Shown here: positions 7,336-19,902 of the stretch, in pieces | Position numbering within the stretch: the stretch's first letter is position 1 | How the letters are laid out: every line of letters begins with the position of its first letter | Assembly (NCBI GenBank): GCA_018713145.1 | Contig: DVFP01000020.1 | Location: 41,804-105,803, forward strand | DNA: 64,000 nt | Direction of reading: 5' to 3' | DNA from: Candidatus Scybalocola faecavium | GTDB taxonomy: Bacteria > Bacillota > Clostridia > Lachnospirales > Lachnospiraceae | Made by a program: the position numbers and the translations under genes | Notes under the pieces: model-generated | The model's input: only the letters and a program-made list of their open reading frames with translations | Databases searched by the model: none | Told to the model about the DNA's origin: nothing

Positions 7336-8544
7336 CTATTCTAACAGCCACTTTAACGCGTTCATTTTCTGGATTCCTTCGTAATCCATCTCCCCAAATA
7401 CATCATCCAATGTCAGCAAATATTTGGGGTAATTATCCGGAATCTTTCTCAAAGGCGCCAGCTCTCTTGCCAAAACCTGATCATCCAGCGTTGTTTGCGA
7501 CACCTGATAGTAGACTGGCATTCCGTCCCGGATAGCAACAAAATCCACTTCACCGTCAGTCCCTATCTGCCCCACATAAACTTCCCTGTATCGCCGCTTT
7601 AATTCCAGATAAATAATATTTTCCAAAATATGTCCAATATCAGAATCCTGGCTCCGCACCAGCATATTACGCATCGATACATCGCAAACATAATACTTAT
7701 TCATAGAAACCAGCAATTTTTTCCCTTTAATATTGTAGCGTCTTGCTTCATAAAATAAAAGACTGTCCGTCAGCCCCCGAATGTACCGGTCCACGGTCTT
7801 GGGATCGATCTTCATGCGCTGAGATGTCATCGTACCTGATATGGCAGATGGGGATGTGCGGTTTCCAATGTTATGCATCATAAAGCGCGCGATGGCCTCC
7901 AGCATATTCACATCATTGATCCGCAGCCGTTTAACAATATCATTCAGCAGAATCGTATTATAAATACCACTCATGTACTCTTTGGCTTCCTCTTCCCCAT
8001 ATCCATAGCGCAGTACATAAGGAAAAGAACCTACGTGAATATACTGTTCAAATTTTTCATTCAGCGAGGAAAAATCTGTTCCCAGGCCGCTGCAAAATTC
8101 CTTAAAAGAAAGAGGCAGCATTGAAAGTTCTACATATCTGCCGGTAAGCAGTGTCGCTAATTCGCCGGAAAGCAAATAACCATTGGAGCCTGTAATATAT
8201 ATATCACAATTTTCCCGGAGAAATAAACTGTCTACAGCCTTTTCATATCCTTGCACATGCTGGATCTCATCAAAAAAAATATAATTCATTTTATCCGGCA
8301 GAAGCCGGGCTTTAACGTACCGATACAGTTCTTTATAATCTGTCAGATCTTCAAAATCCAGATCCTCAAAATTAATCGCAAGGATCTGTTCTCGGCAAAC
8401 ACCATTTTTTATCAGTTCATCCTGATAAATATCAAACAGAGTTGATTTACCGCAGCGCCGGACACCGGTAACTACTTTTATGATCTGCTGATCCTTCCAT
8501 CTAAGAAGCCAATCCAAATACCGCTGACGTTGTAACCGTTTCAT
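7336..8544 (-). CDS. AAA ATPase with DUF4143-type C-terminus
   Basis: A 402-residue ATP-binding protein. The P-loop is VTGVRRCGKSTLF near residue 25-38. The Walker B-like NYIFFDEIQHVQGYEKAVD is near residue 95-110, and a sensor region YITGSNGYLL follows. The C-terminal half has VGQIGTDGEVDFVAI, characteristic of the nuclease-like DUF4143 domain found in this prokaryotic ATPase family (PF13173 plus PF13635). The start was set at MKRLQRQRYLDWLL, 8 bases after GGGGGGATCAG; an upstream in-frame ATG has no ribosome site. These proteins are common accessory genes of unresolved function. It stands alone. Confidence 0.88.
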   Translation of the reverse strand: MKRLQRQRYLDWLLRWKDQQIIKVVTGVRRCGKSTLFDIYQDELIKNGVCREQILAINFEDLDFEDLTDYKELYRYVKARLLPDKMNYIFFDEIQHVQGYEKAVDSLFLRENCDIYITGSNGYLLSGELATLLTGRYVELSMLPLSFKEFCSGLGTDFSSLNEKFEQYIHVGSFPYVLRYGYGEEEAKEYMSGIYNTILLNDIVKRLRINDVNMLEAIARFMMHNIGNRTSPSAISGTMTSQRMKIDPKTVDRYIRGLTDSLLFYEARRYNIKGKKLLVSMNKYYVCDVSMRNMLVRSQDSDIGHILENIIYLELKRRYREVYVGQIGTDGEVDFVAIRDGMPVYYQVSQTTLDDQVLARELAPLRKIPDNYPKYLLTLDDVFGEMDYEGIQKMNALKWLLE

Positions 8545-8960
8545 AGCTGATCCCCCCTGAATGTTATAAACACTGTTACTGTTCCAGAATAGACAAAAAA
8601 ACATCTTGGTATCAGTATAACCAATCCAGAAGAGAAAATCAATAAAATGGATTTGATTCCATATTTGTTTATATATTTACATTTTATGGATTTAATTTCA
8701 CATTTCAGTTCAAATCCAGTAACCATTCAGCCATCTGAACGGTTACTAAATCCGTCCAATACTCCACAAGATACCATTTAATAATATCCGCCGAAAACGG
8801 CCATCCCCGTAAGACAGGCCGTCATGGCCGGAAGCATAGCAAAATACTCTGCTGTTTTTATAAGAGCGGGTCCATGCCAGATTTTTTATGCTTTGGGCAT
8901 TATCTGTGGTAATCAGCACATTTTCTCTTTGATGATACTAAAAAACACGTACTCTTTGCA
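8545..8960. other. Intergenic stretch with a palindrome, no gene
   Basis: AT-rich upstream region of the leftward ATPase gene. It includes the 28-bp palindrome at 8719-8746. Short ORFs here have no ribosome site. No RNA gene is recognised. Confidence 0.5.
8719..8746. repeat. 28-bp palindrome, family member 1
   Basis: GTAACCATTCAG-CCAT-CTGAACGGTTAC forms a 12-bp stem with one mismatch, which becomes a G-U pair in the minus-strand transcript. The core CAGCCATCTGAAC recurs at 52430-52457, 56045-56072 and, slightly altered, 61370-61396. Confidence 0.6.
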
Positions 8961-8993
8961 AAAAACCAGCCGAGTCTCCCCGGCTGGTTTTTT
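8961..8993 (-). terminator. Intrinsic terminator after nucleoside hydrolase
   Basis: AACCAGCCG pairs with CGGCTGGTT around a 7-base loop, flanked by A-run and T-run on the two sides, so it can work in both directions. It follows the leftward nucleoside hydrolase stop by about 13 bases. Confidence 0.85.
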
Positions 8994-9005
8994 ACAGCAC
9001 TCACA

Positions 9006-9929
9006 TTACACTTTCGTCAGTTTTTTCACCAGATCCTCCAGCAAAAGATCCCGGTGGATCTCATAAACACATTTTATTAAATGCCGGGTTGGATCAAAGG
9101 CATATCGGTGGTCATATTCCGGAATCGGACTGCTAACCAGATGATCCTTCTCAAAATTATCCCCTGTAAGCCATGCTACAGCGGTAACATCCCAAATGGG
9201 CCGGCTCCATGTAGTATTTCCTCCGTCCTGGAGGGCCTGGGTCTGAGTAACCTCTGCCAGGTAATCGCACAAAGGATTTTTCCCTTTCAAATAATCCTTT
9301 AACTCCGGACCGCTGACCCGAAAAGTAGAGGCCACTCCCATACAGGGTACCTGGACCAAGGGCACGCCGCTGCCAAAGACCACCCGGGCTGCAGCAATAT
9401 CCTGAGTCATATTAAATTCCAGGTTATTCGGCCAGTAATAGGCATTGCCGCCAAGCCATACTACAACAATCCGGTCTGTAATCTCCGGCTTGAGCAGGAT
9501 AGCCGAGGCAATGGTGGTAATGACTGCAAGACCGATAACATATAACGGATTTTCCGGAGTATGGGCCATGGCTTTTTGGATCAGATCCCGGGCAGCCGGT
9601 GAATCAACCGCCTCATTTTCAGAGGGAAGATACCGGTCTGAACCCTTACAGACCAAAGGTTTTAGATCCTCCCGCTTCATAAGGGATAAAATATTCATAA
9701 TTTCTTCATAGCTTTTTTCCATGCCGTCCCTGGGACTGAGGGACTTTTGATTAAAAAATGGCGCCCCGTAAATTCCCTGCAGATTCAGGCGGTCACTGGA
9801 ACCGATCAAATAGGCCAGGGCAAACTGGTCATCAATTTCATTATAAGTATCTGTATCCAAAACTACATCCACCGGTTTCTTTGGCCGTTCCAACTGCCCA
9901 GCCAGCCATCCGCTGCTTTTTATCTCCAT
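9006..9929 (-). CDS. Nucleoside hydrolase (IunH family)
   Basis: Cytoplasmic enzyme of 307 residues that splits the N-glycosidic bond of ribonucleosides to base and ribose. The calcium-binding N-terminal motif VVLDTDTYNEIDDQFAL is clear (canonical DTDxxxxDDxxA, here the Glu-containing subgroup). The C-terminal region EYDHRYAFDP contains the expected active-site histidine zone. It lies about 85 bases downstream of lacZ on the same strand and could be read with it. The RBS before the ATG is GGAGGT. Exact base specificity cannot be read from sequence. Confidence 0.88.
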   Translation of the reverse strand: MEIKSSGWLAGQLERPKKPVDVVLDTDTYNEIDDQFALAYLIGSSDRLNLQGIYGAPFFNQKSLSPRDGMEKSYEEIMNILSLMKREDLKPLVCKGSDRYLPSENEAVDSPAARDLIQKAMAHTPENPLYVIGLAVITTIASAILLKPEITDRIVVVWLGGNAYYWPNNLEFNMTQDIAAARVVFGSGVPLVQVPCMGVASTFRVSGPELKDYLKGKNPLCDYLAEVTQTQALQDGGNTTWSRPIWDVTAVAWLTGDNFEKDHLVSSPIPEYDHRYAFDPTRHLIKCVYEIHRDLLLEDLVKKLTKV

Positions 9930-10014
9930 AAAAATAACCTCCCCATTTTTTAACAGTCCACTGCCGGGTCATGGAAACCGCACCCCTGCAGCCTCCATGT
10001 CCTTTAAACGTTTG

Positions 10015-13212
<3,198 letters not shown>

Positions 13213-13236
13213 TTATGTTATGATGGTGTTATTAAC

Positions 13237-13254
13237 ATCAAATTAAAATTTGAT
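13237..13254. promoter_or_regulatory. Palindrome between lacZ and araC-type gene
   Basis: ATCAAATTAAAATTTGAT is a near-perfect 18-bp palindrome in the divergent region. Outside it, ATGGTGT and ACACCAT form a wider inverted pair. On the minus strand TTGATG and TAACAT lie nearby and may be the lacZ promoter. It is a candidate operator for the AraC protein. Confidence 0.45.
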
Positions 13255-13396
13255 TTCCTGACACCATAAATCATCACTATGATTTGATTATAGAAGATTT
13301 TTTACCATGGTTAAATGTCAGGACTGGCATATTTTTTATCCAAATTGGTAGAGCTGTTTCATCACAGTGCAGCAATCTGCAAACGGGGGTTATAGC

Positions 13397-14260
13397 ATGA
13401 AATTTTTAAAAGATGTGATTTACCGGTGTATCGGCGATGATTTTAATGAAGGGGTCATTGCCTGCGGATACATGCCCAAAAATGCTCCGCGAGATTCCCA
13501 GCAGGACTTTGTTATCGGCTACTACAGCTGTTTTATCATTTTGTCCGGTCAGGGGATTTATGAAGATGGCCAATCCGGCAGGATTCCCTTAAGGGCCGGA
13601 TGTTTTGTCCAGCGTTTTCCCGGGCGTATCCATACTACAAAAATCGTTCCTGACGGCAGTTGGGTTGAATTTTTTATCTCATTTGGAAAAGGGGTTTATG
13701 AGTATATGAACCGTCTTAATCTGCTTCCGGAAATGCCGGTGATCTCCAGTCCCTTTGATCTTTCCGCCCGTACTCCATTAGATGCCCTGCTCTCCCGTTT
13801 AAAAAATGCAGTGCCTTCCCAGTACCCGCTGATCCTTGCGGATATGCAAAAAAATGTACTCCGGCTTTGCGGATGGGACGTTCCCCATCCTCCCGAGGAA
13901 AATACGCCTCCGGCCATCCGGGAGGCATGCAGCCTTTTATCGTCAGATTTCTCCAAAAATATCCCCCTTCCCCAGATTGCCCGGCAGCTTAACCTTAGTT
14001 ACGAAAGCTTCCGCAAGCTTTTTGTCCAGTATAAAGGCGTCTCTCCGGGAAGCTACCGGCGCAATCAAAGGATGCGCCAGGCCTGCCTTATGCTGCGTTC
14101 CGGCATTACAATAAAAGAAACCGCTCAAATGACCGGATATGCAGACACCTATTCCTTTACCAGGGAATTTACAAAATCCATGGGGATTCCTCCGGGACAA
14201 TACAGGAAAAAGCATTTAGAAAATTTGAAAAATAATGAGAAAAATCCGAAAGGACTGTAG
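13397..14260 (+). CDS. AraC-family transcriptional regulator
   Basis: A 287-residue regulator. The N-terminal half is a cupin-like sugar-sensing domain, with GYYSCFIILSGQGIYED and the loop VQRFPGRIHTT. The C-terminal 100 residues carry two helix-turn-helix motifs: IARQLNLSYESFRKLF and IKETAQMTGYADTYSFTREF, then MGIPPGQYRK. The start is at MKFLKD after a GGGGG ribosome site; the longer upstream start has none. It is divergent from lacZ, so it most likely activates lacZ in response to a sugar. It is convergent with an aldose epimerase gene. Confidence 0.92.
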   Translation: MKFLKDVIYRCIGDDFNEGVIACGYMPKNAPRDSQQDFVIGYYSCFIILSGQGIYEDGQSGRIPLRAGCFVQRFPGRIHTTKIVPDGSWVEFFISFGKGVYEYMNRLNLLPEMPVISSPFDLSARTPLDALLSRLKNAVPSQYPLILADMQKNVLRLCGWDVPHPPEENTPPAIREACSLLSSDFSKNIPLPQIARQLNLSYESFRKLFVQYKGVSPGSYRRNQRMRQACLMLRSGITIKETAQMTGYADTYSFTREFTKSMGIPPGQYRKKHLENLKNNEKNPKGL

Positions 14261-14580
14261 GATCCCAAAATCCGTCAAGCCGTTGATGTATGGATCCTGT
14301 GGTTTTTAAGAAAAACGTCGCAGCCAGGCAGTACCATGTAAAATGGTGTCGAAAGTTTCTTATTGACGTCGCATACTTATGGAATTATGATAAAGATACA
14401 ATAATCATTCAACAATTTTCCTATGTAATATTGTTTTTTCTAATGCACTTGAATGAATATTGCTCATGTAATACAGACCTGCGAAGGGGAACATTCCCAA
14501 CTGCCGCGCCGCTGCTTGCTTATTCAGGCAGTTTTCCGGCACGGCAGCTGTATCCCCTCAGTGCATTTTTTTATATGTAC
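14261..14580. other. Convergent intergenic stretch
   Basis: About 320 bases between the AraC gene and the leftward epimerase. It holds an imperfect inverted repeat built on CTGCCG (14501) and CGGCAG (14542), with outer AGGGGA/TCCCCT arms. This probably ends transcripts from both sides. No gene is seen. Confidence 0.45.
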
Positions 14581-15468
14581 TTAACGGGACTCATGGATAC
14601 GGATGACATATTCCCTTGAAAATACCTGATGTCCCTCAAGGACCTGTTCATAGGCCCGATCCTTTAAGGTTCCCTGAAAATCTACCGCATCACACCTGCC
14701 ATACCAGGGTTCGATGCATACAAACGGAGCATTTTTCCCGGTTGGAGACCATATACCAAACAAAGGCGCATCAAACTCTACTGTCACATAAGGCCTTTTG
14801 TCCGGATCTAAAAGACTTACACAGTGGCTTTGCTCATTTTCCACGATCAAGGCATCCCGGTCAAACATATGAGGATGGATAGGACAGATGCCCTCATCCA
14901 GAGCAAGGCGCTCTCCGTAAATTCCCACAAGACCGTCCTGTTTAATCAGATTATAGGATATATCCTGATCCGTATGGAAATCTATAAAGTAATCCCATTG
15001 TTTCTCATCTGCCTTTAGCGGACACATAAATGCCGGATGGGCGCCGATGGAAAAGTACATGGTCTGATCCGAAGGATTGGTTACTTTCCATAACACCGTC
15101 AAATCTCTGCCTTTAAGAACATAGCCGATTTCCAGGCAAAACTCAAAAGGATATTTGCTCAAAGTCTCCTCATCGGAACACAGACGGAACCAAAGACAGT
15201 CTTTATCCTGTCGGATACAGTCAAAATCCATATCCCGGGCAAAGCCATGCTGACCCATGGTATAAGTTTTCCCGTTATATATATACTGCTTATTTTTTAC
15301 CATGCCCACAAAGGGAAACAGCACCGGCGCCCGGCGGCCCCAGTATTTTTCATCCCCGTTCCATAAGTATTCTAAAGCACTTTTCTGATCCCTGATGGAG
15401 GCAAGCTCGGCTCCGTGGCCGGATACAGTTATTTTTAATTCATCATTTTCCAATACATAATTTCCCAT
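14581..15468 (-). CDS. Aldose 1-epimerase family protein (LacX-like)
   Basis: A 295-residue galactose-mutarotase-like protein of the LacX subgroup. Typical stretches are GHGAELASIRDQ near the start, the PVLFPFVG substrate loop and MYFSIGAHPAFMCPL with the catalytic-site histidine. The tail contains VCIEPWYGRCDA with the expected acidic residue. It interconverts alpha and beta anomers of sugars, matching the nearby beta-galactosidase. The gene lies 12 bases after the dCMP deaminase gene with a GGGGAG ribosome site, so it is read as the last gene of that operon. Confidence 0.9.
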   Translation of the reverse strand: MGNYVLENDELKITVSGHGAELASIRDQKSALEYLWNGDEKYWGRRAPVLFPFVGMVKNKQYIYNGKTYTMGQHGFARDMDFDCIRQDKDCLWFRLCSDEETLSKYPFEFCLEIGYVLKGRDLTVLWKVTNPSDQTMYFSIGAHPAFMCPLKADEKQWDYFIDFHTDQDISYNLIKQDGLVGIYGERLALDEGICPIHPHMFDRDALIVENEQSHCVSLLDPDKRPYVTVEFDAPLFGIWSPTGKNAPFVCIEPWYGRCDAVDFQGTLKDRAYEQVLEGHQVFSREYVIRIHESR

Positions 15469-15480
15469 AAGAAGCTCCCC

Positions 15481-15966
15481 TTACACTGTAAAATTAATCT
15501 GCCTCCCGGTAGGTACATACCTCCGGTAGCGCACACCGGCAGCATTAAGCATCCGCTTGGAAGCGATCACTGACGGAGAGTCCGGGTATTTATCCACGCC
15601 ATAAATGATCTCCCGGATACCGCTTTGGATAATCGCCTTGGCACACTCATTACAGGGGAACATAGATACATAGATCTTTGCCCCTTCCAGGCTGCCTCCC
15701 CGGTAATTTAAAATCGCATTCAGCTCGCTGTGGGTCACATAAACATATTTTGTGTCCAGTTCATCCCCTTCCCGGTCCCATGGGAATTCGTCATCCGAAC
15801 ATCCGATAGGCAGACCATTGTAACCCATCGAAAGGATCTTGTTGTCCTGGCTTACGATACAGGAACCAACCTGGCTGTTTGGATCCTTTGAACGCAGCGC
15901 CGCCAGTTTTGCCACACTCATAAAATATTCATCCCAGCTGATATAATCCATGCGTTTACCGCTCAC
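15481..15966 (-). CDS. dCMP deaminase family protein (ComEB-like)
   Basis: A 161-residue zinc deaminase. The zinc-site motifs are THSELNAIL (His-x-Glu) and MFPCNECAKAIIQSGI (PCxxC). The early motif SKDPNSQVGSCIV and the GYNGLPIG loop are typical of deoxycytidylate deaminases, which supply dUMP for thymidylate synthesis. The start is GTG, placed 8 bases after GGGAGTG; an internal ATG five codons later is the alternative. It is downstream of upp in the same operon, fitting pyrimidine salvage. Confidence 0.92.
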   Translation of the reverse strand: MSGKRMDYISWDEYFMSVAKLAALRSKDPNSQVGSCIVSQDNKILSMGYNGLPIGCSDDEFPWDREGDELDTKYVYVTHSELNAILNYRGGSLEGAKIYVSMFPCNECAKAIIQSGIREIIYGVDKYPDSPSVIASKRMLNAAGVRYRRYVPTGRQINFTV

Positions 15967-16016
15967 ACCATCACTCCCTTTTTATTTAAATATTTATCCC
16001 ATCAGGCACACATCAG

Positions 16017-16646
16017 CTATTTTGTGCCAAAGATCCGGTCTCCCGCATCTCCCAGTCCGGGAACAATATACTTACGGTCATTTAAGCATTGATCCAGAGC
16101 GCCAATATAAATATCCACATCCGGATGCTCCTGGGACAACCTTTGGACGCCTTCCGGCGCTGCAATGATACACATAAACCGTATGTTTTTTACGCCTTTT
16201 TCTTTGAGCATAGTAATCGCCGCTGCTGCTGATCCGCCGGTAGCCAGCATAGGATCCACGACAAATACATCCCTCTCGGCGCAATCTCTTGGGAGCTTGC
16301 AGTAGTATTCTACCGGCAGGGCAGTTTCAGGATCCCGGTACAGGCCGATATGCCCCACCTTTGCCGCAGGAACCATGGTCAACATTCCGTCTACCATGCC
16401 GAGACCGGCACGGAGGATTGGCACTACAGCCATTTTCTTTCCTTTAAGCTCCTGAACCTTAGTTTTACAAATAGGCGTTTCAATCTCCACCTCGCTCAGC
16501 TCCAACCCGCGGGTCGCCTCATAACACATGAGCATGGAGATTTCTGAAATAATGCGGCGAAACTCCTGGGATCCGGTTTCCTTTCTCCGGATGATCCCGA
16601 TCTTATGCCGGATCAGCGGATGATCCATAACGTAAACCCCGGCCAT
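16017..16646 (-). CDS. upp: Uracil phosphoribosyltransferase
   Basis: A 209-residue cytosolic enzyme converting uracil and PRPP to UMP, exactly the usual family length. The PRPP-binding region is [18 protein letters not shown], and the uracil-site tail is [16 protein letters not shown]. The start was taken at [11 protein letters not shown], 6 bases after GGAGGGG and one base after the rpiB stop. A longer in-frame start overlaps rpiB and lacks a ribosome site. It is tightly coupled to rpiB and followed by dCMP deaminase, a nucleotide-salvage arrangement. Confidence 0.97.
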   Translation of the reverse strand: MAGVYVMDHPLIRHKIGIIRRKETGSQEFRRIISEISMLMCYEATRGLELSEVEIETPICKTKVQELKGKKMAVVPILRAGLGMVDGMLTMVPAAKVGHIGLYRDPETALPVEYYCKLPRDCAERDVFVVDPMLATGGSAAAAITMLKEKGVKNIRFMCIIAAPEGVQRLSQEHPDVDIYIGALDQCLNDRKYIVPGLGDAGDRIFGTK

Positions 16647-16647
16647 A

Positions 16648-17082
16648 TTACCCCTCCACTTCAATCTTTTCGATCCGGCGGACATGTCTGGGATCATTGG
16701 AAAATTCTGTATTTAAAAAGGTATCCACGATCTTTAATGCTAATCCCGGGCCTACAACTCTCGCCCCAAGGGCCAGGATATTTGCATCATTGTGTTCCCG
16801 GGTCGCCTCTGCCATAAAGCAGTCTGTACAGTTCGCTGCCCGGATGCCCGGAAAACGGTTTGCCGCGATAGAAATCCCGATGCCCGTACCGCAGATAAGG
16901 ATCCCCCGATCACATTCCTTATTTAAAATAGCCTTTGCCACTGCCTGGGCATAATCAGGATAATCACAGGAATCTGTGGAATATGTGCCATAATCTTTAT
17001 ATTCCAGCCCATGAGCATCCAGATACTTTATAACCTCCTGTTTTAATTCATAACCGCCATGATCACATCCTAATGCTATCAT
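16648..17082 (-). CDS. rpiB: Ribose 5-phosphate isomerase B
   Basis: A 144-residue isomerase of the RpiB/LacAB family, interconverting ribulose 5-phosphate and ribose 5-phosphate. Signatures are [23 protein letters not shown] and the catalytic-Cys region [19 protein letters not shown], followed by [15 protein letters not shown]. The stop lies one base before the upp start. It provides ribose 5-phosphate for PRPP, which upp then uses. A ribosome site AAGGAGGACC precedes the ATG. Confidence 0.96.
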   Translation of the reverse strand: MIALGCDHGGYELKQEVIKYLDAHGLEYKDYGTYSTDSCDYPDYAQAVAKAILNKECDRGILICGTGIGISIAANRFPGIRAANCTDCFMAEATREHNDANILALGARVVGPGLALKIVDTFLNTEFSNDPRHVRRIEKIEVEG

Positions 17083-17125
17083 TCCATGGTCCTCCTTAAA
17101 AAATTTTTATTTTTTAAGGCAATCA

Positions 17126-17155
17126 GCCAAACAGTCCGCATATATGCTGTTTGGC
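17126..17155 (-). terminator. Hairpin between tsaC-type gene and rpiB
   Basis: GCCAAACAG (17126-17134) pairs with CTGTTTGGC (17147-17155). In the leftward direction it is followed by T-rich sequence. A second, wider pair, AAGTCAAAT/ATTTGACTT, flanks it at about 17167-17205. It may attenuate or end transcription before rpiB. Confidence 0.6.
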
Positions 17156-17220
17156 AACTGCCGCTAAAGTCAAATTTCTCCGGTTTAATTAAGGGTATTT
17201 GACTTACCGCCAACGTATTT

Positions 17221-18285
17221 TTAATCGTCAGCGTTAATCACATGATGTCCTGCTGCTTTTAACAGCCGGTTCATCACTGCCTGTCCAAGGCCGTCATCAT
17301 AGTAGCTCTCTGAGTAGATCACATCCACATGAAGCTCGTCCATCTCCCTGAGTACGGCAAAAAGATTAGCCGCAATGCTTTCCTCATCCCTTCTGGAGCC
17401 AATGGCAAACACATGTCTGCACCGGTATTTTCCCGCGCTTTCCCTGGCTGCGATGACAGCCACAGACTTATGCTCCGCCTCCGCCCGGGCGCACAGCTGG
17501 TTGATCTTTAAGACCACCTGATCCGGCGCGCCTTCGACAATGGTCAAATCTCCCTTGGGGGCGTAATGCTTGTACTTCATTCCCGGAGCCTTGGGGCGGA
17601 AGTTTTTATCTGCATTTTCCGACAAGATTGCCTTGTCCACACAAACATCTCCCAAAACCCGGGTCAGCATATCCCGGGTAATGTAGCCGGGCCGCAGGAT
17701 CATGGGCATCTCGCCGGTAAGATCTACAATGGTGGACTCTATACCGATTCCCACCTTGCCTCCATCCAGGATCATATCAATCTTTCCATCCATATCCTGG
17801 ATCACATGTTGAGCCAGAGTAGGACTTGGCCGTCCTGAAGTATTGGCACTTGGGGCAGCGATATAAGTCCCTGAGGCAGCAATGACCGCCCTGGCAATAG
17901 GATGGGAAGGCATACGCACAGCTACTGTATCCAGTCCGCCGGTGGTACTTAGCGGCACCGCCTCGCTCTTATTTAAGATCATCGTCAACGGTCCCGGCCA
18001 AAAGGCCTTGGCCAGCTTGTAAGCCGCCTCCGGAATATCCCTGGCCACTCGGGCCATATCCTCTGTCTCACAAATATGGACGATCAAAGGATTATCCGAG
18101 GGTCTGCCCTTGGCCGCATAAATCTTTTTGGAGGCCTCACCATCCATAGCGTCAGCCCCCAGACCGTAAACTGTTTCTGTAGGAAATGCCACAAGTCCTC
18201 CATCGGCCAGGATCCTTCCGGCTTCCCTTATTTTTTCCATATCTATATGATCTTTATCAATCGTATATATAATGGTTTTCATCAT
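17221..18285 (-). CDS. Threonylcarbamoyl-AMP synthase (Sua5/YwlC)
   Basis: A 354-residue two-domain enzyme. The N-terminal YrdC/Sua5 domain has GGLVAFPTETVYGLGADA, KGRPSDNPLIVHI and APSANTSGRPSPT. The C-terminal Sua5 domain is joined by the typical linker PGMKYKHYAPKG. It makes threonylcarbamoyl-AMP from threonine, bicarbonate and ATP for the t6A37 modification of tRNAs. In Bacillus the homologue also precedes rpiB, and that order is kept here. RBS GGAAGG lies before the first of two adjacent ATGs. Confidence 0.95.
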   Translation of the reverse strand: MMKTIIYTIDKDHIDMEKIREAGRILADGGLVAFPTETVYGLGADAMDGEASKKIYAAKGRPSDNPLIVHICETEDMARVARDIPEAAYKLAKAFWPGPLTMILNKSEAVPLSTTGGLDTVAVRMPSHPIARAVIAASGTYIAAPSANTSGRPSPTLAQHVIQDMDGKIDMILDGGKVGIGIESTIVDLTGEMPMILRPGYITRDMLTRVLGDVCVDKAILSENADKNFRPKAPGMKYKHYAPKGDLTIVEGAPDQVVLKINQLCARAEAEHKSVAVIAARESAGKYRCRHVFAIGSRRDEESIAANLFAVLREMDELHVDVIYSESYYDDGLGQAVMNRLLKAAGHHVINADD

Positions 18286-18393
18286 ATCAGCCTTCCATTT
18301 TTCTTTGTTTCCTGATTATTATACCATGTCTGTCTGTGTTTTTCTATCCCCGGATCGTGATTCCCCGGGTTCTTTGCCCCGGATATTACCGGT

Positions 18394-19167
18394 TCACCGG
18401 TCCGAATCCCGGATATATTGGCAGATACCCTGACTGATACTTTGGGCGATACGTTTTTGATACTCCGGGGTAGAAAGCTTTTCACATTCCTCCCGGTTGG
18501 ACAGAAAGCCGCACTCACAGATAATGGCCGGGACAGAGGATTTTTTCAAAAGATAGTAATCGCTGTTTTCTTTCGCCTGCCGATGGTTTTGAGGGTCAGC
18601 CCCGCTGATCAGGCTTTCCTGGACACAACAGGCCAGGCGCTGTCCTTCCTGGGAGCCTGTATAGTAAAACACCTGGGCGCCGGCGTACTGCTCCTGCGTA
18701 TAGCTGTTTTGATGGATGCTTACAAGAAGATCCGCGTCATTTTCCCCGATCAAAGCTACACGATTTTTCATATCTTCGGCTTTTTTATTGGAAGCATCCT
18801 CTGAATACAAACCTGTATCCGTTGTCCGGGTCATAATCACCTGTATTCCCTCTCCGATCAGATATTCCTGAAGATACAGGGCGATATTTAAATTAATATC
18901 CTTTTCCAGCACATCATTAACACCTATCTTCCCGGGATCATTCCCCCCGTGCCCCGGGTCCAGGATTATAGTCCAGGTTTTCTTTTCTCCATTATCTTCC
19001 GGGATTTCATCATCACCATCCCGGGTATTGCCGCCTTTTTCTGATTCCTCCATAGTTCCCCGGACAAGGGCCGTATCGGAAACTGCCAGGCTGTCCAGCC
19101 GACTCAGTAGGATCCCGGCACAGGCAAAAATCAAGAAAAAGCAAAAAATCGATGTCCGAATCTTCAT
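18394..19167 (-). CDS. N-acetylmuramoyl-L-alanine amidase (Amidase_3, CwlD-like)
   Basis: A 257-residue exported cell-wall hydrolase. An N-terminal hydrophobic anchor at about residues 5-23 is followed by a short acidic linker. The zinc-amidase domain starts at TIILDPGHGGNDPG (metal His). It contains the catalytic-region sequences LLVSIHQNSY (second His) and PAIICECGFLSNREECE (catalytic Glu). It cleaves the amide between muramic acid and the stem peptide. Size and single-domain form resemble CwlD, which makes muramic lactam in spore cortex, but a role in vegetative wall turnover is equally possible. RBS GGGGGA. Confidence 0.9.
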   Translation of the reverse strand: MKIRTSIFCFFLIFACAGILLSRLDSLAVSDTALVRGTMEESEKGGNTRDGDDEIPEDNGEKKTWTIILDPGHGGNDPGKIGVNDVLEKDINLNIALYLQEYLIGEGIQVIMTRTTDTGLYSEDASNKKAEDMKNRVALIGENDADLLVSIHQNSYTQEQYAGAQVFYYTGSQEGQRLACCVQESLISGADPQNHRQAKENSDYYLLKKSSVPAIICECGFLSNREECEKLSTPEYQKRIAQSISQGICQYIRDSDR

Positions 19168-19222
19168 AAAATCCCCCTTACGGACCTTATGTACCGTCGA
19201 TGTATTCTATGCATCCGGCGGT

Positions 19223-19861
19223 TTATTCAGAACATCGATTTCTTTTTTCCATTTCCTGATAGCTGTAAACGCATCCGCAATAATTCTGACGGTAAAGGCC
19301 ATATTGGGCGGACAGCTCTATGGAACGCTTATAGCCGTTTTTCTTTTTAAAATCCGAAGGCAGATGCTTTACCCCGTACTCTTTTTCAAGAGCCTGGCCG
19401 ATTTCATTGAGCTTTTGAGCATTTTTCATAGGGCTGATGGTCAGCGTTGTGGTAAAGTAATCAAATCCCTTGTCCTTTGCCAACTGCGCTGCTTCCCTCA
19501 GACGCAGCTCATAACACTTAAAACACCGCTCTCCCCCTTCCGGAACCTGTTCGAGCCCATGGGCCATATTATAAAAACGCTGTGTATCATAGCTTCCTTC
19601 CACAAAATCCACAGGATATTTTACCGGAAGCTCCTGGATAAAACGCTTCTGCTCCTCCACACGCTTTTCATATTCCCGGGGAGGATAGATATTGGGGTTA
19701 TAGTAAAAAACAGTGATCTTAAAATACTGAGACAAATACTCCAAAGTATAACTGCTGCAGGGAGCGCAGCAACTATGGAGCAAAAGGGTGGGCACCTGCT
19801 TCGCGCAGGCGCACCCCTGGATCACCTTTTCCAGTTCCTTTTGATAATTTACTTTATTCAT
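19223..19861 (-). CDS. queH: Epoxyqueuosine reductase QueH
   Basis: A 212-residue protein of the former DUF208 family, the non-cobalamin enzyme that reduces epoxyqueuosine to queuosine in tRNA. Cysteine pairs expected for the 4Fe-4S and diiron-like site are present: LLLHSCCAPCSSYTLE, CFKCYELRL and NYCGCVYS. Start set at MNKVNYQKELEK, after GGAGCTAAAAGG; an ATG twelve codons upstream has only a weak site. It lies downstream of the GH18 gene on the same strand. Confidence 0.92.
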   Translation of the reverse strand: MNKVNYQKELEKVIQGCACAKQVPTLLLHSCCAPCSSYTLEYLSQYFKITVFYYNPNIYPPREYEKRVEEQKRFIQELPVKYPVDFVEGSYDTQRFYNMAHGLEQVPEGGERCFKCYELRLREAAQLAKDKGFDYFTTTLTISPMKNAQKLNEIGQALEKEYGVKHLPSDFKKKNGYKRSIELSAQYGLYRQNYCGCVYSYQEMEKRNRCSE

Positions 19862-19902
19862 CCTTTTAGCTCCATCCTGACACATATTAAGGGCCATAGA
19901 CC